A stretch of DNA of 64,000 nt from Mycobacterium rhizamassiliense (GCF_900157375.1 NZ_LT721901.1:5898970-5962969), one strand, 5' to 3'. Counted from the first letter of the stretch, positions 24,543 through 33,998 are shown. Notes: generated from the sequence alone by a model not told the origin. Made by a program: numbers and translations.

Positions 24543-25214
24543 CTAGGCCCCGAACACGGCATTGATCCCCGCCTTGGCGGCGGCCAGCGCGTCGGCCGGG
24601 CCGTCCAGGAAACGCCGCACCCACACCGCGGCGGCGTCGTAGACGTCGTCCGGGGCCACCATCTCGTCGATCAGGCCCAGCGCCAGGGCCTCCTCGGCGT
24701 CGAAGAAGCGCCCGCTGAACGCCAGCTCCTTGGCCTTGCTCTCCCCTGCGGCCCGGGTCAACCGCGCCAGCCCGCCGGGCACCCGGCCGGACAGGATCTC
24801 GGTGGCGCCGAATTTCACGTTGTCGCCGCTAATCCGCCAATCGGCCGCCAGCGCCAGGGTCAGCCCGGCGCCCAGTGCATAGCCGGTGATCGCGGCGACG
24901 GTCGGTTTCGGGATGGCCGCGACGGCATCGACGGCATCGGCGCGCACACGATCGGCCATGTCGGCCTCGGCGGCGGTCAGCCGCGCCCGCTCGGCCATGT
25001 CATCACCGGCGGAGAAGATCTGGTGGCCGCCGAACAGGATCACCGCGGCGACGTCGTCACGCCGCCCCAATTCTTCTGCCGCGGCAGCGATCTCGCGGTA
25101 GACCTGGCGGGTCATCGTGTTGGTCGGCGGACGCGACACGAGCAGCACGCCCAGGCCGGCGTCCTGCGTGCCATCGCTGACCACGACGTGGACGAACTCA
25201 CTCAATGCCGCCAC
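24543..25214 (-). CDS. echA17: Enoyl-CoA hydratase/isomerase family protein
   Basis: Crotonase-fold enzyme expected to hydrate 2-enoyl-CoA in fatty acid oxidation. The 223-residue protein has the oxyanion-hole segments (AVILFGGHQIFSAGDDM near residue 60 and TGYALGAGLTLALAADWRI near residue 110) but is shorter than M. tuberculosis EchA17 (about 254 residues). Its position between Rv3038c- and Rv3040c-like genes supports the name. The start at ATG 25214 overlaps the Nudix stop by 13 bases. Two fragments of a second copy lie in the neighbouring island. Confidence 0.88.
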   Translation of the reverse strand: MAALSEFVHVVVSDGTQDAGLGVLLVSRPPTNTMTRQVYREIAAAAEELGRRDDVAAVILFGGHQIFSAGDDMAERARLTAAEADMADRVRADAVDAVAAIPKPTVAAITGYALGAGLTLALAADWRISGDNVKFGATEILSGRVPGGLARLTRAAGESKAKELAFSGRFFDAEEALALGLIDEMVAPDDVYDAAAVWVRRFLDGPADALAAAKAGINAVFGA

Positions 25215-26017
25215 CCCAGGCCGCCCTTTTCCCGGGCTTCGTGATATCGGTCGGAATCGAAGAACTCGAAAACCCAGTTGTCGCCCTGGATTTCGAGATT
25301 CGGCTGCACCGCGACGATCTGTCGTTCGACCGCCAATACCTCCTCGACGGTGCGGTCGGCCAGCGAGTCCAGCTGAGTCCAGGTCGGCGGCAGCAGGAAG
25401 AGGTTGCCGGCCTCGAACTCGTCGATCGCGGCCCGCGGCGTCGTCCAGCCGGCGAGGTCGGATTCGGTGTTCTCGCCGTCGGCGCGCTGGCCCTCCGGCA
25501 GGGCGCCGACGAAGAAGTAGGTGTCGTAGCGGCGGGTGCGCTCAGCTTCGGGCGTGACCCAGTTGGCCCACGGCCGCAGCAGATCGGAACGCAGCACCAG
25601 GTTTTCGGTGCGCAGGAAGTCGGCGAACGACAGCGACCGCTGCGCCAGCGCCTGGCGGGCGTCGCCGTACACCGAGGCGTCGGCCACGATGCCGTCCGGG
25701 TCGCCGGCCGGCCCGGCGAACAGCACACCGGACTCCTCGAAGGTTTCGCGGGCGGCGGCGCAGACCAGCGCCTCGGCCAGGTCGGGCTCGACGCCGAAGC
25801 GCTGCGCCCACCAGTCCGGTGATGGCCCGGCCCACGCGATGTCGGCGTTGCGGTCGCGGTCGTCGACGCCGCCGCCGGGAAACACCACCGTGCCCGCGGC
25901 AAACTCCATTTGCGCGTGCCGGCGCATCAGGAAAACCGCGATGCCCTTGCGGCTCTCGCGGACCAGCATCACGGTGGCCGCCGGCCGGGTCGGCAGCGGC
26001 TCGGGAGTCGTCGTCAT
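25202..26017 (-). CDS. Nudix hydrolase (Rv3040c-like)
   Basis: A 271-residue hydrolase of nucleoside diphosphate-linked substrates. The Nudix box is split by an insertion: VVFPGGGVDDRD, then about 30 residues, then AAARETFEESGVLF. This is the arrangement of NUDT7/NUDT19-like CoA-pyrophosphatase relatives, which fits a neighbourhood of acyl-CoA metabolism. ATG 26017 follows a strong AGGAGG and overlaps the ABC ATPase stop (ATGA), so the two are coupled. Confidence 0.87.
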   Translation of the reverse strand: MTTTPEPLPTRPAATVMLVRESRKGIAVFLMRRHAQMEFAAGTVVFPGGGVDDRDRNADIAWAGPSPDWWAQRFGVEPDLAEALVCAAARETFEESGVLFAGPAGDPDGIVADASVYGDARQALAQRSLSFADFLRTENLVLRSDLLRPWANWVTPEAERTRRYDTYFFVGALPEGQRADGENTESDLAGWTTPRAAIDEFEAGNLFLLPPTWTQLDSLADRTVEEVLAVERQIVAVQPNLEIQGDNWVFEFFDSDRYHEAREKGGLGWRH

Positions 26018-26883
26018 TCCAGCCTCCTGCGGTGAGCCGCGCGGGTACGGATGCGCCGCGCGAAGTAACGCCCGTCGACCGCCTCCAGGGCGATCGACTG
26101 CCCGAACGCGGCGGACAGGTTCTCGGCGGTCAGCACGTCGGGCAGCAGGCCCGCCGCGACCACCTGGGCCTCCGACAGCAGCAGGCAGTGCGTGAAGCCG
26201 GGCGGAACCTCCTCGACGTGGTGCGTGACCAGGACCAGCGCCGGCGCGTCGGGGTCCGCGGCCAGATCGGTCAGCCGGGCCACCAGCTCCTCGCGGCCAC
26301 CCAGGTCCAGGCCGGCGGCGGGCTCGTCGAGCAGTAGCAGCTCCGGGTCGGTCATCAGGGCCCGCGCGATCAGCACCCGCTTGCGCTCGCCCTCGGACAG
26401 CGTCCCGTAGGTGCGGTCGGCGAGGTGCTCGGCGCCCAGGCTCTCCAGCATGTCGATCGCCCGCTGGTAATCGATGTCCTCGTAGCGTTCCCGCCACCGG
26501 CCCAGCACCGCGTAGCCGGCCGAGACGACCAGATCGCGCACCACCTCGTCGCTGGGGATCCGCTGCGCCAGCGCCGACGAGCTGAGCCCGATCCTCGACC
26601 GCAGCTCCGACACGTCGATGCGGCCCAGCCGCTCCCCCAAGACGAACGCCACGCCGGTCGTCGGGTGTTCGGCCGCCGCCGCGATCCGCAGCAGCGACGT
26701 CTTGCCTGCGCCGTTGGGGCCGATGATCACCCAGCGCTCGTCGAGCTCGACGGCCCAATCCAGCGGGCCGACCAGAGTGTTCCCGTTGCGGCGCAGGGAC
26801 ACGTCGCGGAAGTCGATCAGCAGATCCGGATCGGCTACTACGTCATCGCCCACCGGGCCAGCTTCCGAACCAGTTTCGGACAC
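26014..26883 (-). CDS. ABC transporter ATP-binding protein (Rv3041c-like)
   Basis: A 289-residue ATPase with Walker A (IIGPNGAGKTSLL near residue 55), signature (TLSEGERKRVLIARAL), Walker B (ELLLLDEPAAGLD) and the H-loop (LVTHHVEEV). No permease gene is adjacent, so it may work with a membrane partner elsewhere or in a non-transport role like other YlmA-type stand-alone ATPases. It is coupled to the Nudix gene downstream. Confidence 0.9.
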   Translation of the reverse strand: MSETGSEAGPVGDDVVADPDLLIDFRDVSLRRNGNTLVGPLDWAVELDERWVIIGPNGAGKTSLLRIAAAAEHPTTGVAFVLGERLGRIDVSELRSRIGLSSSALAQRIPSDEVVRDLVVSAGYAVLGRWRERYEDIDYQRAIDMLESLGAEHLADRTYGTLSEGERKRVLIARALMTDPELLLLDEPAAGLDLGGREELVARLTDLAADPDAPALVLVTHHVEEVPPGFTHCLLLSEAQVVAAGLLPDVLTAENLSAAFGQSIALEAVDGRYFARRIRTRAAHRRRLE

Positions 26884-26934
26884 GCGATTATCGTGCCGTA
26901 CCGCGGCGCGGCGACGGCTGTCGGGTCGCCGCGG

Positions 26935-28176
26935 TCACGGCCCTTCCCAGGGGATCTCGACGCGCTGCACGCCGAGGTCGCCGGCGTCGGCGGCCTCGAT
27001 CTCCCCGCGCGTGACGCCGAGCAGGAACAGCACGGTGTCCAGGTACGGGCTGCTCAACGACGCGTCCGCGACGGCTCGCAGCGCGGGCTTGGCGTTGAAC
27101 GCGATCCCCAACCCGGCCGCCGACAGCATGTCGATGTCGTTGGCGCCATCACCGACGGCGACGGTCTGCTCCATCGGCACGCCGGCCTGCGCCGCGAAGT
27201 CGCGCAGCGCCTTGGCCTTACCGGGGCGGTCGATGATCGGTCCGACGACCCGGCCGGTCAGGGTGCCGTCGACGATCTCCAGCTCGTTGGCCGCGACGAA
27301 GTCGAGCATCAGTTCGTGGGCGAGCGGTTCGATGATCCGCCGGAACCCGCCGGACACCACGCCACAGCGAAAACCCAAGCGGCGCAACGTGCGTAGCGTG
27401 GTTCGGGCACCGGGCATCAGCTCCAGCTGCTCGGCGACCTCGTCGATCACGGTCGCGGGCAGGCCCGCCAGCGTCGCCACCCGCTGGTGCAACGACTCGG
27501 CGAAGTCCAGCTCGCCGCGCATGGCCGCGTCGGTGATCGCGGCGACCGCGCCCTCGGCGCCCGCGCGAGCGGCCAGCATCTCGATGACCTCGCCTTGCAC
27601 CAGCGTCGAATCGACGTCGAACACGACCAGCCGCTTGGCCCGCCGCTCCAGGCTGTAGTCCTCGACCGCGATGTCGACGCGCTCGGCGGACGAGACCCGG
27701 TTCAGCGTGGTCCGCAGCGCGACGTCGGCGCCCTGCGGCACCGACACCCGCAGCTCCAGGCCGGTCACCGGGTAGTCGGACACGCCGCGGATGAGGTCGA
27801 TGTTGACGCCCAGCGCCGCGACCTCCTGGGCCACCGCGCCGAACGCCGAGGCGGTGATCGGCCGGCCCAGAACGTAAATGGTGTGCGTGGACGGGTCCCG
27901 GATGATCGGCACGTCGTCGCTGCGCTCGATGGTGACGTCGAGGCCCACCGCATGAATGGCGTCCTCGACGCCGTCGCCGACCACGATGCTTTCGGCGACC
28001 TCCGGCGGGCAGGACAGCAGCACACCCAGCGTCAGGCGGCCCCGGATGACCACCTGCTCCACGTTGAGCAATTCGATCCCGTGGCCGGACAGCGCCTCAA
28101 AGAGCGCCGATGTCACACCTGGCTGATCCACTCCGGTGACGGTGATCAGCACCGACACCTTGGGTGGCGTGTTCAC
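26935..28176 (-). CDS. serB2: Phosphoserine phosphatase with tandem ACT domains
   Basis: Catalyses the last step of serine synthesis, O-phosphoserine to serine. The 413-residue protein has two N-terminal ACT domains (starting VSVLITVTGVDQPGVTS and IYVLGRPITASAFG) that bind serine as feedback regulator. The HAD phosphatase domain follows, with the nucleophile motif VVFDVDSTLVQGEV near residue 188 and VAVGDGANDIDML near residue 345. It starts at GTG 28176. M. tuberculosis SerB2 (409 residues) is also a secreted host-interacting phosphatase. Confidence 0.95.
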   Translation of the reverse strand: MNTPPKVSVLITVTGVDQPGVTSALFEALSGHGIELLNVEQVVIRGRLTLGVLLSCPPEVAESIVVGDGVEDAIHAVGLDVTIERSDDVPIIRDPSTHTIYVLGRPITASAFGAVAQEVAALGVNIDLIRGVSDYPVTGLELRVSVPQGADVALRTTLNRVSSAERVDIAVEDYSLERRAKRLVVFDVDSTLVQGEVIEMLAARAGAEGAVAAITDAAMRGELDFAESLHQRVATLAGLPATVIDEVAEQLELMPGARTTLRTLRRLGFRCGVVSGGFRRIIEPLAHELMLDFVAANELEIVDGTLTGRVVGPIIDRPGKAKALRDFAAQAGVPMEQTVAVGDGANDIDMLSAAGLGIAFNAKPALRAVADASLSSPYLDTVLFLLGVTRGEIEAADAGDLGVQRVEIPWEGP

Positions 28177-28198
28177 CCGCGAGTGCCCCCGCTATGCG

Positions 28199-29947
28199 TC
28201 ATTCGGTGCGGACGCTGACGTCGTCAAGCCGGGTGACGTCGTGGCCCTCGGAGCCGTGTGACCGGCCGACGTGCGACTCCGCGCGCATTCGCTCCACCAT
28301 GTGCGGGTAGTGCAGCTCGAACGCGGGCCGCTCGGAGCGGATGCGCGGCAGCTCGGTGAAGTTGTGCCGCGGCGGCGGGCAACTGGTCGCCCACTCCAGC
28401 GAGTTGCCGTAACCCCACGGGTCGTCGACGGTGACGACTTCGCCGTAGCGCCAGCTCTTGAAGACGTTCCACACGAACGGGAACATCGACGCGCCCAGGA
28501 TGTAGGCGCCGATCGTGGAAACCACGTTCAGGGTTTGGAAGCCGTCGGTCGGCAGGTAGTCGGCGTACCGGCGCGGCATGCCCTCGTCACCCAGCCAGTG
28601 CTGCACCAGGAAGGTGGTGTGGAAGCCGATGAACGTCAGCCAGAAGTGCAGCTTGCCCAGTCGCTCGTCCAGCAGCCGGCCGGTCATCTTCGGGAACCAG
28701 AAGTAGATGCCGGCGTAGGTGGCGAACACGATCGTGCCGAAGAGCACGTAGTGGAAGTGCGCGACGACGAAGTAGCTGTCCGTGACCTGGAAGTCCAGCG
28801 GCGGGCTGGCCAGCAGCACGCCGGTCAGACCACCCAGCAGGAAGGTCACCAGGAACCCGACCGAGAACAGCATCGGGGTCTCAAACGTCAACTGGCCCTT
28901 CCACATTGTGCCGATCCAGTTAAAGAACTTGATCCCGGTGGGCACCGCGATCAGGTACGTCATGAACGAGAAGAACGGCAGCAGAACGGCTCCGGTGGCG
29001 AACATGTGGTGCGCCCACACCGCGACCGACAGCGCGGCGATCGACAGCGTCGCGTAGACCAGCGTGGTGTAGCCGAAGATCGGCTTGCGGGAGAACACCG
29101 GGAACACCTCGGTCACGATGCCGAAGAACGGCAGCGCGATGATGTACACCTCGGGGTGGCCGAAGAACCAGAACAGGTGCTGCCACAACAGAACTCCGCC
29201 GTTGGCCGGGTCGTAGACGTGGGCGCCCAGGTGGCGGTCGGCGGCCAGCCCGAACAGGGCGGCGGTCAGCAGCGGGAACGCGATCAGCACCAGGATCGAC
29301 GTCACCAGGATGTTCCAGGTGAAGATCGGCATCCGGAACATCGTCATGCCCGGCGCGCGCATGCAGACCACGGTGGTGATCATGTTGACCGCGCCCAGGA
29401 TGGTGCCCAGACCGGCGACGATCAGGCCCATGATCCACAGGTCACCGCCGGGGCCGGGCGAGTGGATCGCGTCAGTCAGCGGGGTGTAGGCAGTCCAGCC
29501 GAAGTCGGCGGCCCCACCCGGGCAGATGAAGCCGGCCATACCGATCGTGGCGCCGAACAGGAACAGCCAGAATGAAAAGGCGTTCAGTCGAGGGAAAGCC
29601 ACGTCGGGCGCACCGATCTGCAGCGGCAGCACCAGGTTGGCGAAGCCGAACACGATCGGAGTGGCATAGAACAGCAGCATGATCGTGCCGTGCATGGTGA
29701 ACAGCTGGTTGAACTGCTCGTTCGACAGGAACTGCAGACCCGGCGCCGCCAGCTCCGTGCGCATCAGCAGCGCCAGGATGCCGCCGATCAAGAAGAAGGC
29801 GAAGCACACGACGCAGTACATGATGCCGATCAGCTTGTGATCGGTGGTGGTGATCAGCTTGTAGATCAGGTTCCCTTTGGGACCGGTCCGTGCCGGGTAC
29901 GGGCGAACGGCCTCGAGTTCTCCCAAGGGGGGCGCTTCGGCTGTCAA
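28199..29947 (-). CDS. ctaD: Cytochrome c oxidase subunit I (aa3 type)
   Basis: Catalytic subunit of the terminal oxidase, which reduces O2 to water and pumps protons. The 582-residue protein has twelve membrane helices. Visible ligands include GHPEVYIIALP (CuB His and the cross-linked Tyr), the His pair in VWAHHMFATG, and VAHFHYVLFG with the haem His residues. The TTG at 29947 is chosen because a GGAGGAG ribosome-binding site precedes it and the resulting N terminus (MTAEAPPLGELEAVRPYP) matches M. tuberculosis CtaD. An in-frame TTG at 29959 lies before that site. Confidence 0.95.
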   Translation of the reverse strand: MTAEAPPLGELEAVRPYPARTGPKGNLIYKLITTTDHKLIGIMYCVVCFAFFLIGGILALLMRTELAAPGLQFLSNEQFNQLFTMHGTIMLLFYATPIVFGFANLVLPLQIGAPDVAFPRLNAFSFWLFLFGATIGMAGFICPGGAADFGWTAYTPLTDAIHSPGPGGDLWIMGLIVAGLGTILGAVNMITTVVCMRAPGMTMFRMPIFTWNILVTSILVLIAFPLLTAALFGLAADRHLGAHVYDPANGGVLLWQHLFWFFGHPEVYIIALPFFGIVTEVFPVFSRKPIFGYTTLVYATLSIAALSVAVWAHHMFATGAVLLPFFSFMTYLIAVPTGIKFFNWIGTMWKGQLTFETPMLFSVGFLVTFLLGGLTGVLLASPPLDFQVTDSYFVVAHFHYVLFGTIVFATYAGIYFWFPKMTGRLLDERLGKLHFWLTFIGFHTTFLVQHWLGDEGMPRRYADYLPTDGFQTLNVVSTIGAYILGASMFPFVWNVFKSWRYGEVVTVDDPWGYGNSLEWATSCPPPRHNFTELPRIRSERPAFELHYPHMVERMRAESHVGRSHGSEGHDVTRLDDVSVRTE

Positions 29948-30101
29948 CAGCTCCTCCAAACATCCATCCCAGACAGGGGTTCCCCCGAATCTTAGCCCCC
30001 TGATAGGTCGCAGGCAGTGCTGGTCCTACAAACTGTCGTAATTGGGCCATGGCCGCGTCGGCGCACCGGTTCCCAGCTGGCCGGATGTTAGCGTCGGACG
30101 C

Positions 30102-31253
30102 GTGCAATCCGGCGGGGCGCGACCCACACAGAGGCCTACACAAAGGCCCAGCGGCAGACCCATCAAGGGGCGCCTGGCGACCCTTGCCGCGATCGCCGCG
30201 GCCGTGGTCCTGGCGTGCGCCGGTTGCGGTTCGTCGCAGCCTGCCCCGAAGGGGTCTGCGGGCCACCCGCTGATCACCCCGACCACCCAGATCGCGGGCG
30301 CCGGCGTGCTGGGCAACGACCGCAAGCCCGACGAGTCCTGCGCGCACGACCCGGCCGCGGCCGATTCCGGGCCGTCGACGCGACAGGCCCACAACGCGGC
30401 GGGCGTCACCCCCGCCACCGTCGACGTCCCCGCCGAGGCGCAACGCATCGTGGTCCTCTCCGGCGACCAGCTCGATGGCCTCTGCGCGCTGGGCCTGCAG
30501 TCCCGCGTCATCGCCGCCGCGGTTCCCGACGGCTCCCCTAGCCAGCCCACCTATCTGGGCAACGCGGTGCACGTCCTGCCGGGCGTCGGGACCCGCAGCA
30601 ACCCCGACCTGAAGGCGATCGCGTCGGCACACCCCGACCTGATCCTGGGTTCGCAGGGCCTGACGCCGAAGCTGTATCCAAAGCTGGCCGCGATCGCCCC
30701 GACGGTGTTCACCGCGGCGCCCGGCGCGGCATGGCAGGACAATCTGCGCGCCCTCGGTGCCGCCACCGCGCGCGGCGACGCCGTCGACGGGCTGATCAAG
30801 AGGTTCAACGCGCGGGCGGACCAGATCGGCGCCGCGCACGACGCCGCGCACTTCCAGGCCTCGATCGTCCAGCTGACGCCCACCACCCTGCGGATCTACG
30901 GGGCCAGCAACTTCCCGGCCAGCGTGCTGTCCGCGGTCGGCGTGGACCGGCCCGCCGCCCAGCGGTTCACCGACAAGCCGTACCTCGAAATCGGCGCTAC
31001 CGATGGGGATCTCGCGAAGGGGCCGGACCTCTCGGCGGCCGATGCCGACGTCATCTACCTGTCGTGCACCTCGCCGGCCGCAGCCGACCGTGCCGCCGTC
31101 CTGCTGGACAGCGACCCCTGGCGCAAGCTTTCCGCCAATCGCGACAACCGCGTTTACATCGTCAACGACGAGGTATGGCAGTCGGGTGAGGGCGTGATCG
31201 CGGCCCGGGGGATCGTGGACGACCTACGTCTGGTGAACGCCCCGATCAACTAG
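30102..31253 (+). CDS. fecB: Fe(III)-siderophore/haem-binding lipoprotein
   Basis: Periplasmic substrate-binding protein of the FecB class, about 383 residues. An N-terminal membrane segment ends in a lipobox (LACAGC near residue 42), and the mature protein has the metal-siderophore binding fold (RIVVLSGDQLDGLCALGL, HPDLILGSQGLTPKLYP). In mycobacteria FecB has been linked to iron-siderophore and haem uptake. The GTG start at 30102 gives a longer, basic N terminus than in M. tuberculosis (359 residues). Divergent from ctaD. Confidence 0.9.
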   Translation: MQSGGARPTQRPTQRPSGRPIKGRLATLAAIAAAVVLACAGCGSSQPAPKGSAGHPLITPTTQIAGAGVLGNDRKPDESCAHDPAAADSGPSTRQAHNAAGVTPATVDVPAEAQRIVVLSGDQLDGLCALGLQSRVIAAAVPDGSPSQPTYLGNAVHVLPGVGTRSNPDLKAIASAHPDLILGSQGLTPKLYPKLAAIAPTVFTAAPGAAWQDNLRALGAATARGDAVDGLIKRFNARADQIGAAHDAAHFQASIVQLTPTTLRIYGASNFPASVLSAVGVDRPAAQRFTDKPYLEIGATDGDLAKGPDLSAADADVIYLSCTSPAAADRAAVLLDSDPWRKLSANRDNRVYIVNDEVWQSGEGVIAARGIVDDLRLVNAPIN

Positions 31254-31380
31254 CACCGGAGCTGCTGGTACGCACTCATCGTCATAAGCTGATATGTGAT
31301 CTGTTCGCCGACGACTGGCTTCAGACCTTTACCTTAGCTAATCTTTTAAGAGACGCATACGACTCGAAGAGGAATTTCTG

Positions 31381-32421
31381 ATGAGCACTGTTTCGGCCTA
31401 CGCCGCCACCTCGGCGACCGAACCGCTGACCAAGACGACCATCGAACGGCGTGACCCGGGACCTAGCGACGTCGCGATCGACATCAAGTTCGCCGGCATC
31501 TGCCACTCCGACATCCACACCGCCAAGAGCGAGTGGGGCGTGCCGAACTATCCCCTCGTCGTGGGCCACGAGATCGCCGGCGTGGTGAGCGCCGTCGGCT
31601 CCGAGGTGACCAAGTACAAGGTGGGCGACCACGTCGGTGTGGGCTGCATGGTGAATTCCTGCGGTCAGTGCAGCAGCTGCAAGGCCGGGCTGGAGAACTA
31701 TTGCAAGCGGGGCGCGACCTTCACCTACAACGCCGTCGACCGAGACGGCACCATCACGCAGGGCGGCTACAGCCAGGCGATCGTCGTCGACGAGAACTTC
31801 GTCCTGCGCATCCCCGACTCGCTGCCACTGGACAAGGCGGCTCCGCTGCTGTGCGCGGGCATCACGCTGTTCTCCCCGCTGCGGCACTGGAAGGCCAGCA
31901 AGGACACGCGCCTGGCGGTCATCGGCCTGGGTGGCCTCGGGCACATGGGCGTCAAGCTGGGCGCGGCGATGGGCGCCGAGGTGAGCGTGCTGTCACAGTC
32001 GCTGAAAAAGATGGAAGACGGACTTCGGTTGGGCGCCAAGCATTATTACGCCACTTCCGACCGCGGCACCTTCAAGCAGTTGCGCAGCAGCTTCGACCTG
32101 ATCCTGAACACCGTGTCGGCGAACCTGAAGCTCGACGACTACGTGAGCCTGCTCGACGTCGACGGCACGCTCGTGGAATTGGGTATCCCCGAGCACCCCA
32201 TGCAGATCGGGGCGTTCCCGCTGGCGCTGGCGCGCCGCAGCCTGTCCGGGTCGAACATCGGCGGGATCCCCGAAACCCAAGAGATGCTTGACTTTTGCGC
32301 CGAGCACGACGTGACCCCCGAAATCGAGGTCATCGAAGCGGATTACGTCAACGAGGCCTACGAGCGCGTCCTGGCCAGCGACGTGCGCTACCGCTTCGTC
32401 ATCGACATCTCAACTTTGTGA
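31381..32421 (+). CDS. adhC: NADP-dependent alcohol dehydrogenase, cinnamyl-alcohol dehydrogenase type
   Basis: Zinc-dependent reductase/dehydrogenase of 346 residues. The catalytic-zinc region is CHSDIH with GHEIAG, the structural-zinc cysteines are in CGQCSSCKAGLENYC, and the nucleotide-binding motif is GLGGLGHMG. Likely acts on aldehydes/alcohols with NADP(H), as M. tuberculosis AdhC does. ATG preceded by GAGGAA. Its 3' end overlaps the convergent DUF3349 gene by 12 bases. Confidence 0.93.
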   Translation: MSTVSAYAATSATEPLTKTTIERRDPGPSDVAIDIKFAGICHSDIHTAKSEWGVPNYPLVVGHEIAGVVSAVGSEVTKYKVGDHVGVGCMVNSCGQCSSCKAGLENYCKRGATFTYNAVDRDGTITQGGYSQAIVVDENFVLRIPDSLPLDKAAPLLCAGITLFSPLRHWKASKDTRLAVIGLGGLGHMGVKLGAAMGAEVSVLSQSLKKMEDGLRLGAKHYYATSDRGTFKQLRSSFDLILNTVSANLKLDDYVSLLDVDGTLVELGIPEHPMQIGAFPLALARRSLSGSNIGGIPETQEMLDFCAEHDVTPEIEVIEADYVNEAYERVLASDVRYRFVIDISTL

Positions 32422-32826
32422 GACACCCTCTGCCAGGTCGTGGCGGCAGGCGATCTCTTCGGCGGCTTCGCCGTGCTCGTCGCCGGGAATCACTTCGCTG
32501 ACGTCGATGCCCGCCAACGGCCAACCGGCGGCGGCCAGGGTGGCGGCGACGCGAATGATGTTCTCGCGACCCGGGTCTTTGTGAGTCGTCTGCGAAATGA
32601 ACTCGGAGATCTCGCTTTTGTTGATCGGGCCGTCCGCGTCGGGGTGCGCCTCCTTGAGGTTGACGACCACGTCGTGGAGCTGTTCCTCGGACAGCGGGGT
32701 GCTACGCAGCAAGGCGAACAGCGCCACCTGGTCGGGCCCGGGAACGCCTTGCGGGTAGCCGACATCGAGCCAGCGCACGACGGAACGGAGAAACTTCGCA
32801 TGCTTGTGAGAGTGAGTTGACGTCAC
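32410..32826 (-). CDS. DUF3349 protein (Rv3046c-like)
   Basis: A 138-residue protein whose N-terminal two thirds is a DUF3349 helical domain: FLRSVVRWLDVGYPQGVPG, then ALLRSTPLSEEQLHDVV. A 45-residue acidic tail follows. Function unknown; it is one of three DUF3349 genes in 2 kb. GTG 32826 is chosen; an in-frame ATG at 32883 would add a 19-residue unrelated leader. Confidence 0.8.
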   Translation of the reverse strand: MTSTHSHKHAKFLRSVVRWLDVGYPQGVPGPDQVALFALLRSTPLSEEQLHDVVVNLKEAHPDADGPINKSEISEFISQTTHKDPGRENIIRVAATLAAAGWPLAGIDVSEVIPGDEHGEAAEEIACRHDLAEGVSQS

Positions 32827-32941
32827 CTCACCAGTCTCACGGTTGGGGCACCGCCCTGGCTTCGGAGCAGCGGCACTATTCATGCGGCGTTCATGCCCCG
32901 AACATCTTCGACGAGGAATTTGCTCGCCGCACGGAATGTGA

Positions 32942-33250
32942 CTAGTCGTCGGAGACGACGGGCCAGCCGTCGAGCTCCTCCAGATGGCGCTGGACGCGTT
33001 CCATGTCGGCGGGCGACGGCAGCTCGTCGGTGATGCGTGTGATGGCCGCGCCGATGTCGGCGATGTCGGTCGTGAAGTCGCGCAACGCGCCATCGGCCGC
33101 CAGCTGGCTGGCCACCGCCGCGATCTCCTCATCGGTGAGCCGTCGACGCAACAGCGCGACGAGCGGAATGTAGTCGGTTTGCGGGACGCCTTGCGGGTAA
33201 CCAGCGCGAATGAACGCCACAAATCGGGCCACCAGCTCACTCAACTGCAC
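32942..33250 (-). CDS. DUF3349 protein
   Basis: A 102-residue DUF3349 protein (ELVARFVAFIRAGYPQGVP, VALLRRRLTDEEIAAVASQL). It is more similar to the copy at 34034 than to the copy at 32410. The GTG start at 33250 is favoured; an in-frame GTG at 33274 is possible. It is divergent from the PhoU gene. Function unknown. Confidence 0.8.
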   Translation of the reverse strand: MQLSELVARFVAFIRAGYPQGVPQTDYIPLVALLRRRLTDEEIAAVASQLAADGALRDFTTDIADIGAAITRITDELPSPADMERVQRHLEELDGWPVVSDD

Positions 33251-33346
33251 GCGACACCCCACATCGTTCACCAACGCTCAGCCCAACTTACCTGCGCGCC
33301 GCATATACCCCACGCCGCCTTGCGCGGCGGCCTACCGTTGACTGTC

Positions 33347-33991
33347 ATGCGTACCGCATTCCATAGCCAGCTCGACGCGTTACTGCACACCATGGCGGAC
33401 ATGTGCGAGCTCGGCGGTACCGCGATGGAGCGCGCCACCCGGGCACTGCTCGACGTCGACATCGTGCTTGCTGAAACGGTGATCAGCGACCACCGGGACT
33501 TCGTGACTCTGGGCGTCAAGGCCGAGAACGACGCCTTCAACCTGCTGGCCCTGCAGTCCCCCGTCGCGACCGATCTGCGTGCCGTGCTGGGCTGCATGCA
33601 AAACGTCGGTGACGTCTTCCGAATGGGCGTCCTGGCCCGTCACGTCGCCGACATCGTCCGTCGCCGACACCCCGAGCCGGCGATTCCCGCCGACGTCAAC
33701 GACTACTTCGCCGAAATGGGCCGCATCGCAGTCAATCTCGGCCACAACGCCAAAGACGTTGTGCTGTCGGGTAATCCGGATCGGGCCGCCCAACTCGCGT
33801 GCGACGACGACGCGATGGACGAGCTGCACCGGCTGTTGTTCTCCATCGTCTTGGACCAAAAGTGGTCCCACACCGTCGGCGTCGCGGTCGACGTCACGTT
33901 GCTCAGCCGGTATTACGAACGCTTCGCCGACCACGCGGTGACGGTGGGCCAGCGGGTTATCTTCCAGGCCATGGGCGCCCCGACCGGCTGA
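33347..33991 (+). CDS. PhoU-family phosphate-signalling protein
   Basis: A 214-residue, all-helical PhoU protein with two similar halves, each carrying the acidic metal-binding pattern (AENDAFNLLALQSPVATDLR and DDDAMDELHRLLFSI), and the closing YYERFADHAVTVGQRVIF. PhoU proteins link Pst transport state to the SenX3-RegX3 two-component system. No pst genes are adjacent. M. tuberculosis has phoY1 and phoY2 at other loci, so this is an extra or relocated PhoU. Confidence 0.88.
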   Translation: MRTAFHSQLDALLHTMADMCELGGTAMERATRALLDVDIVLAETVISDHRDFVTLGVKAENDAFNLLALQSPVATDLRAVLGCMQNVGDVFRMGVLARHVADIVRRRHPEPAIPADVNDYFAEMGRIAVNLGHNAKDVVLSGNPDRAAQLACDDDAMDELHRLLFSIVLDQKWSHTVGVAVDVTLLSRYYERFADHAVTVGQRVIFQAMGAPTG

Positions 33992-33998
33992 CGATGTC

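Noticed and set aside
31330..31350. IdeR-like half site (ACCTTAGCTAATC) before adhC
   Set aside because: Only about half of the IdeR consensus matches, the second half is absent, and the gene is not an iron gene.
32827..33240. N-terminal extension of the DUF3349 gene at 32410 to give 276 codons
   Set aside because: The added part is antisense-like and overlaps the neighbouring DUF3349 gene in another frame. The GTG at 32826 gives the expected size.
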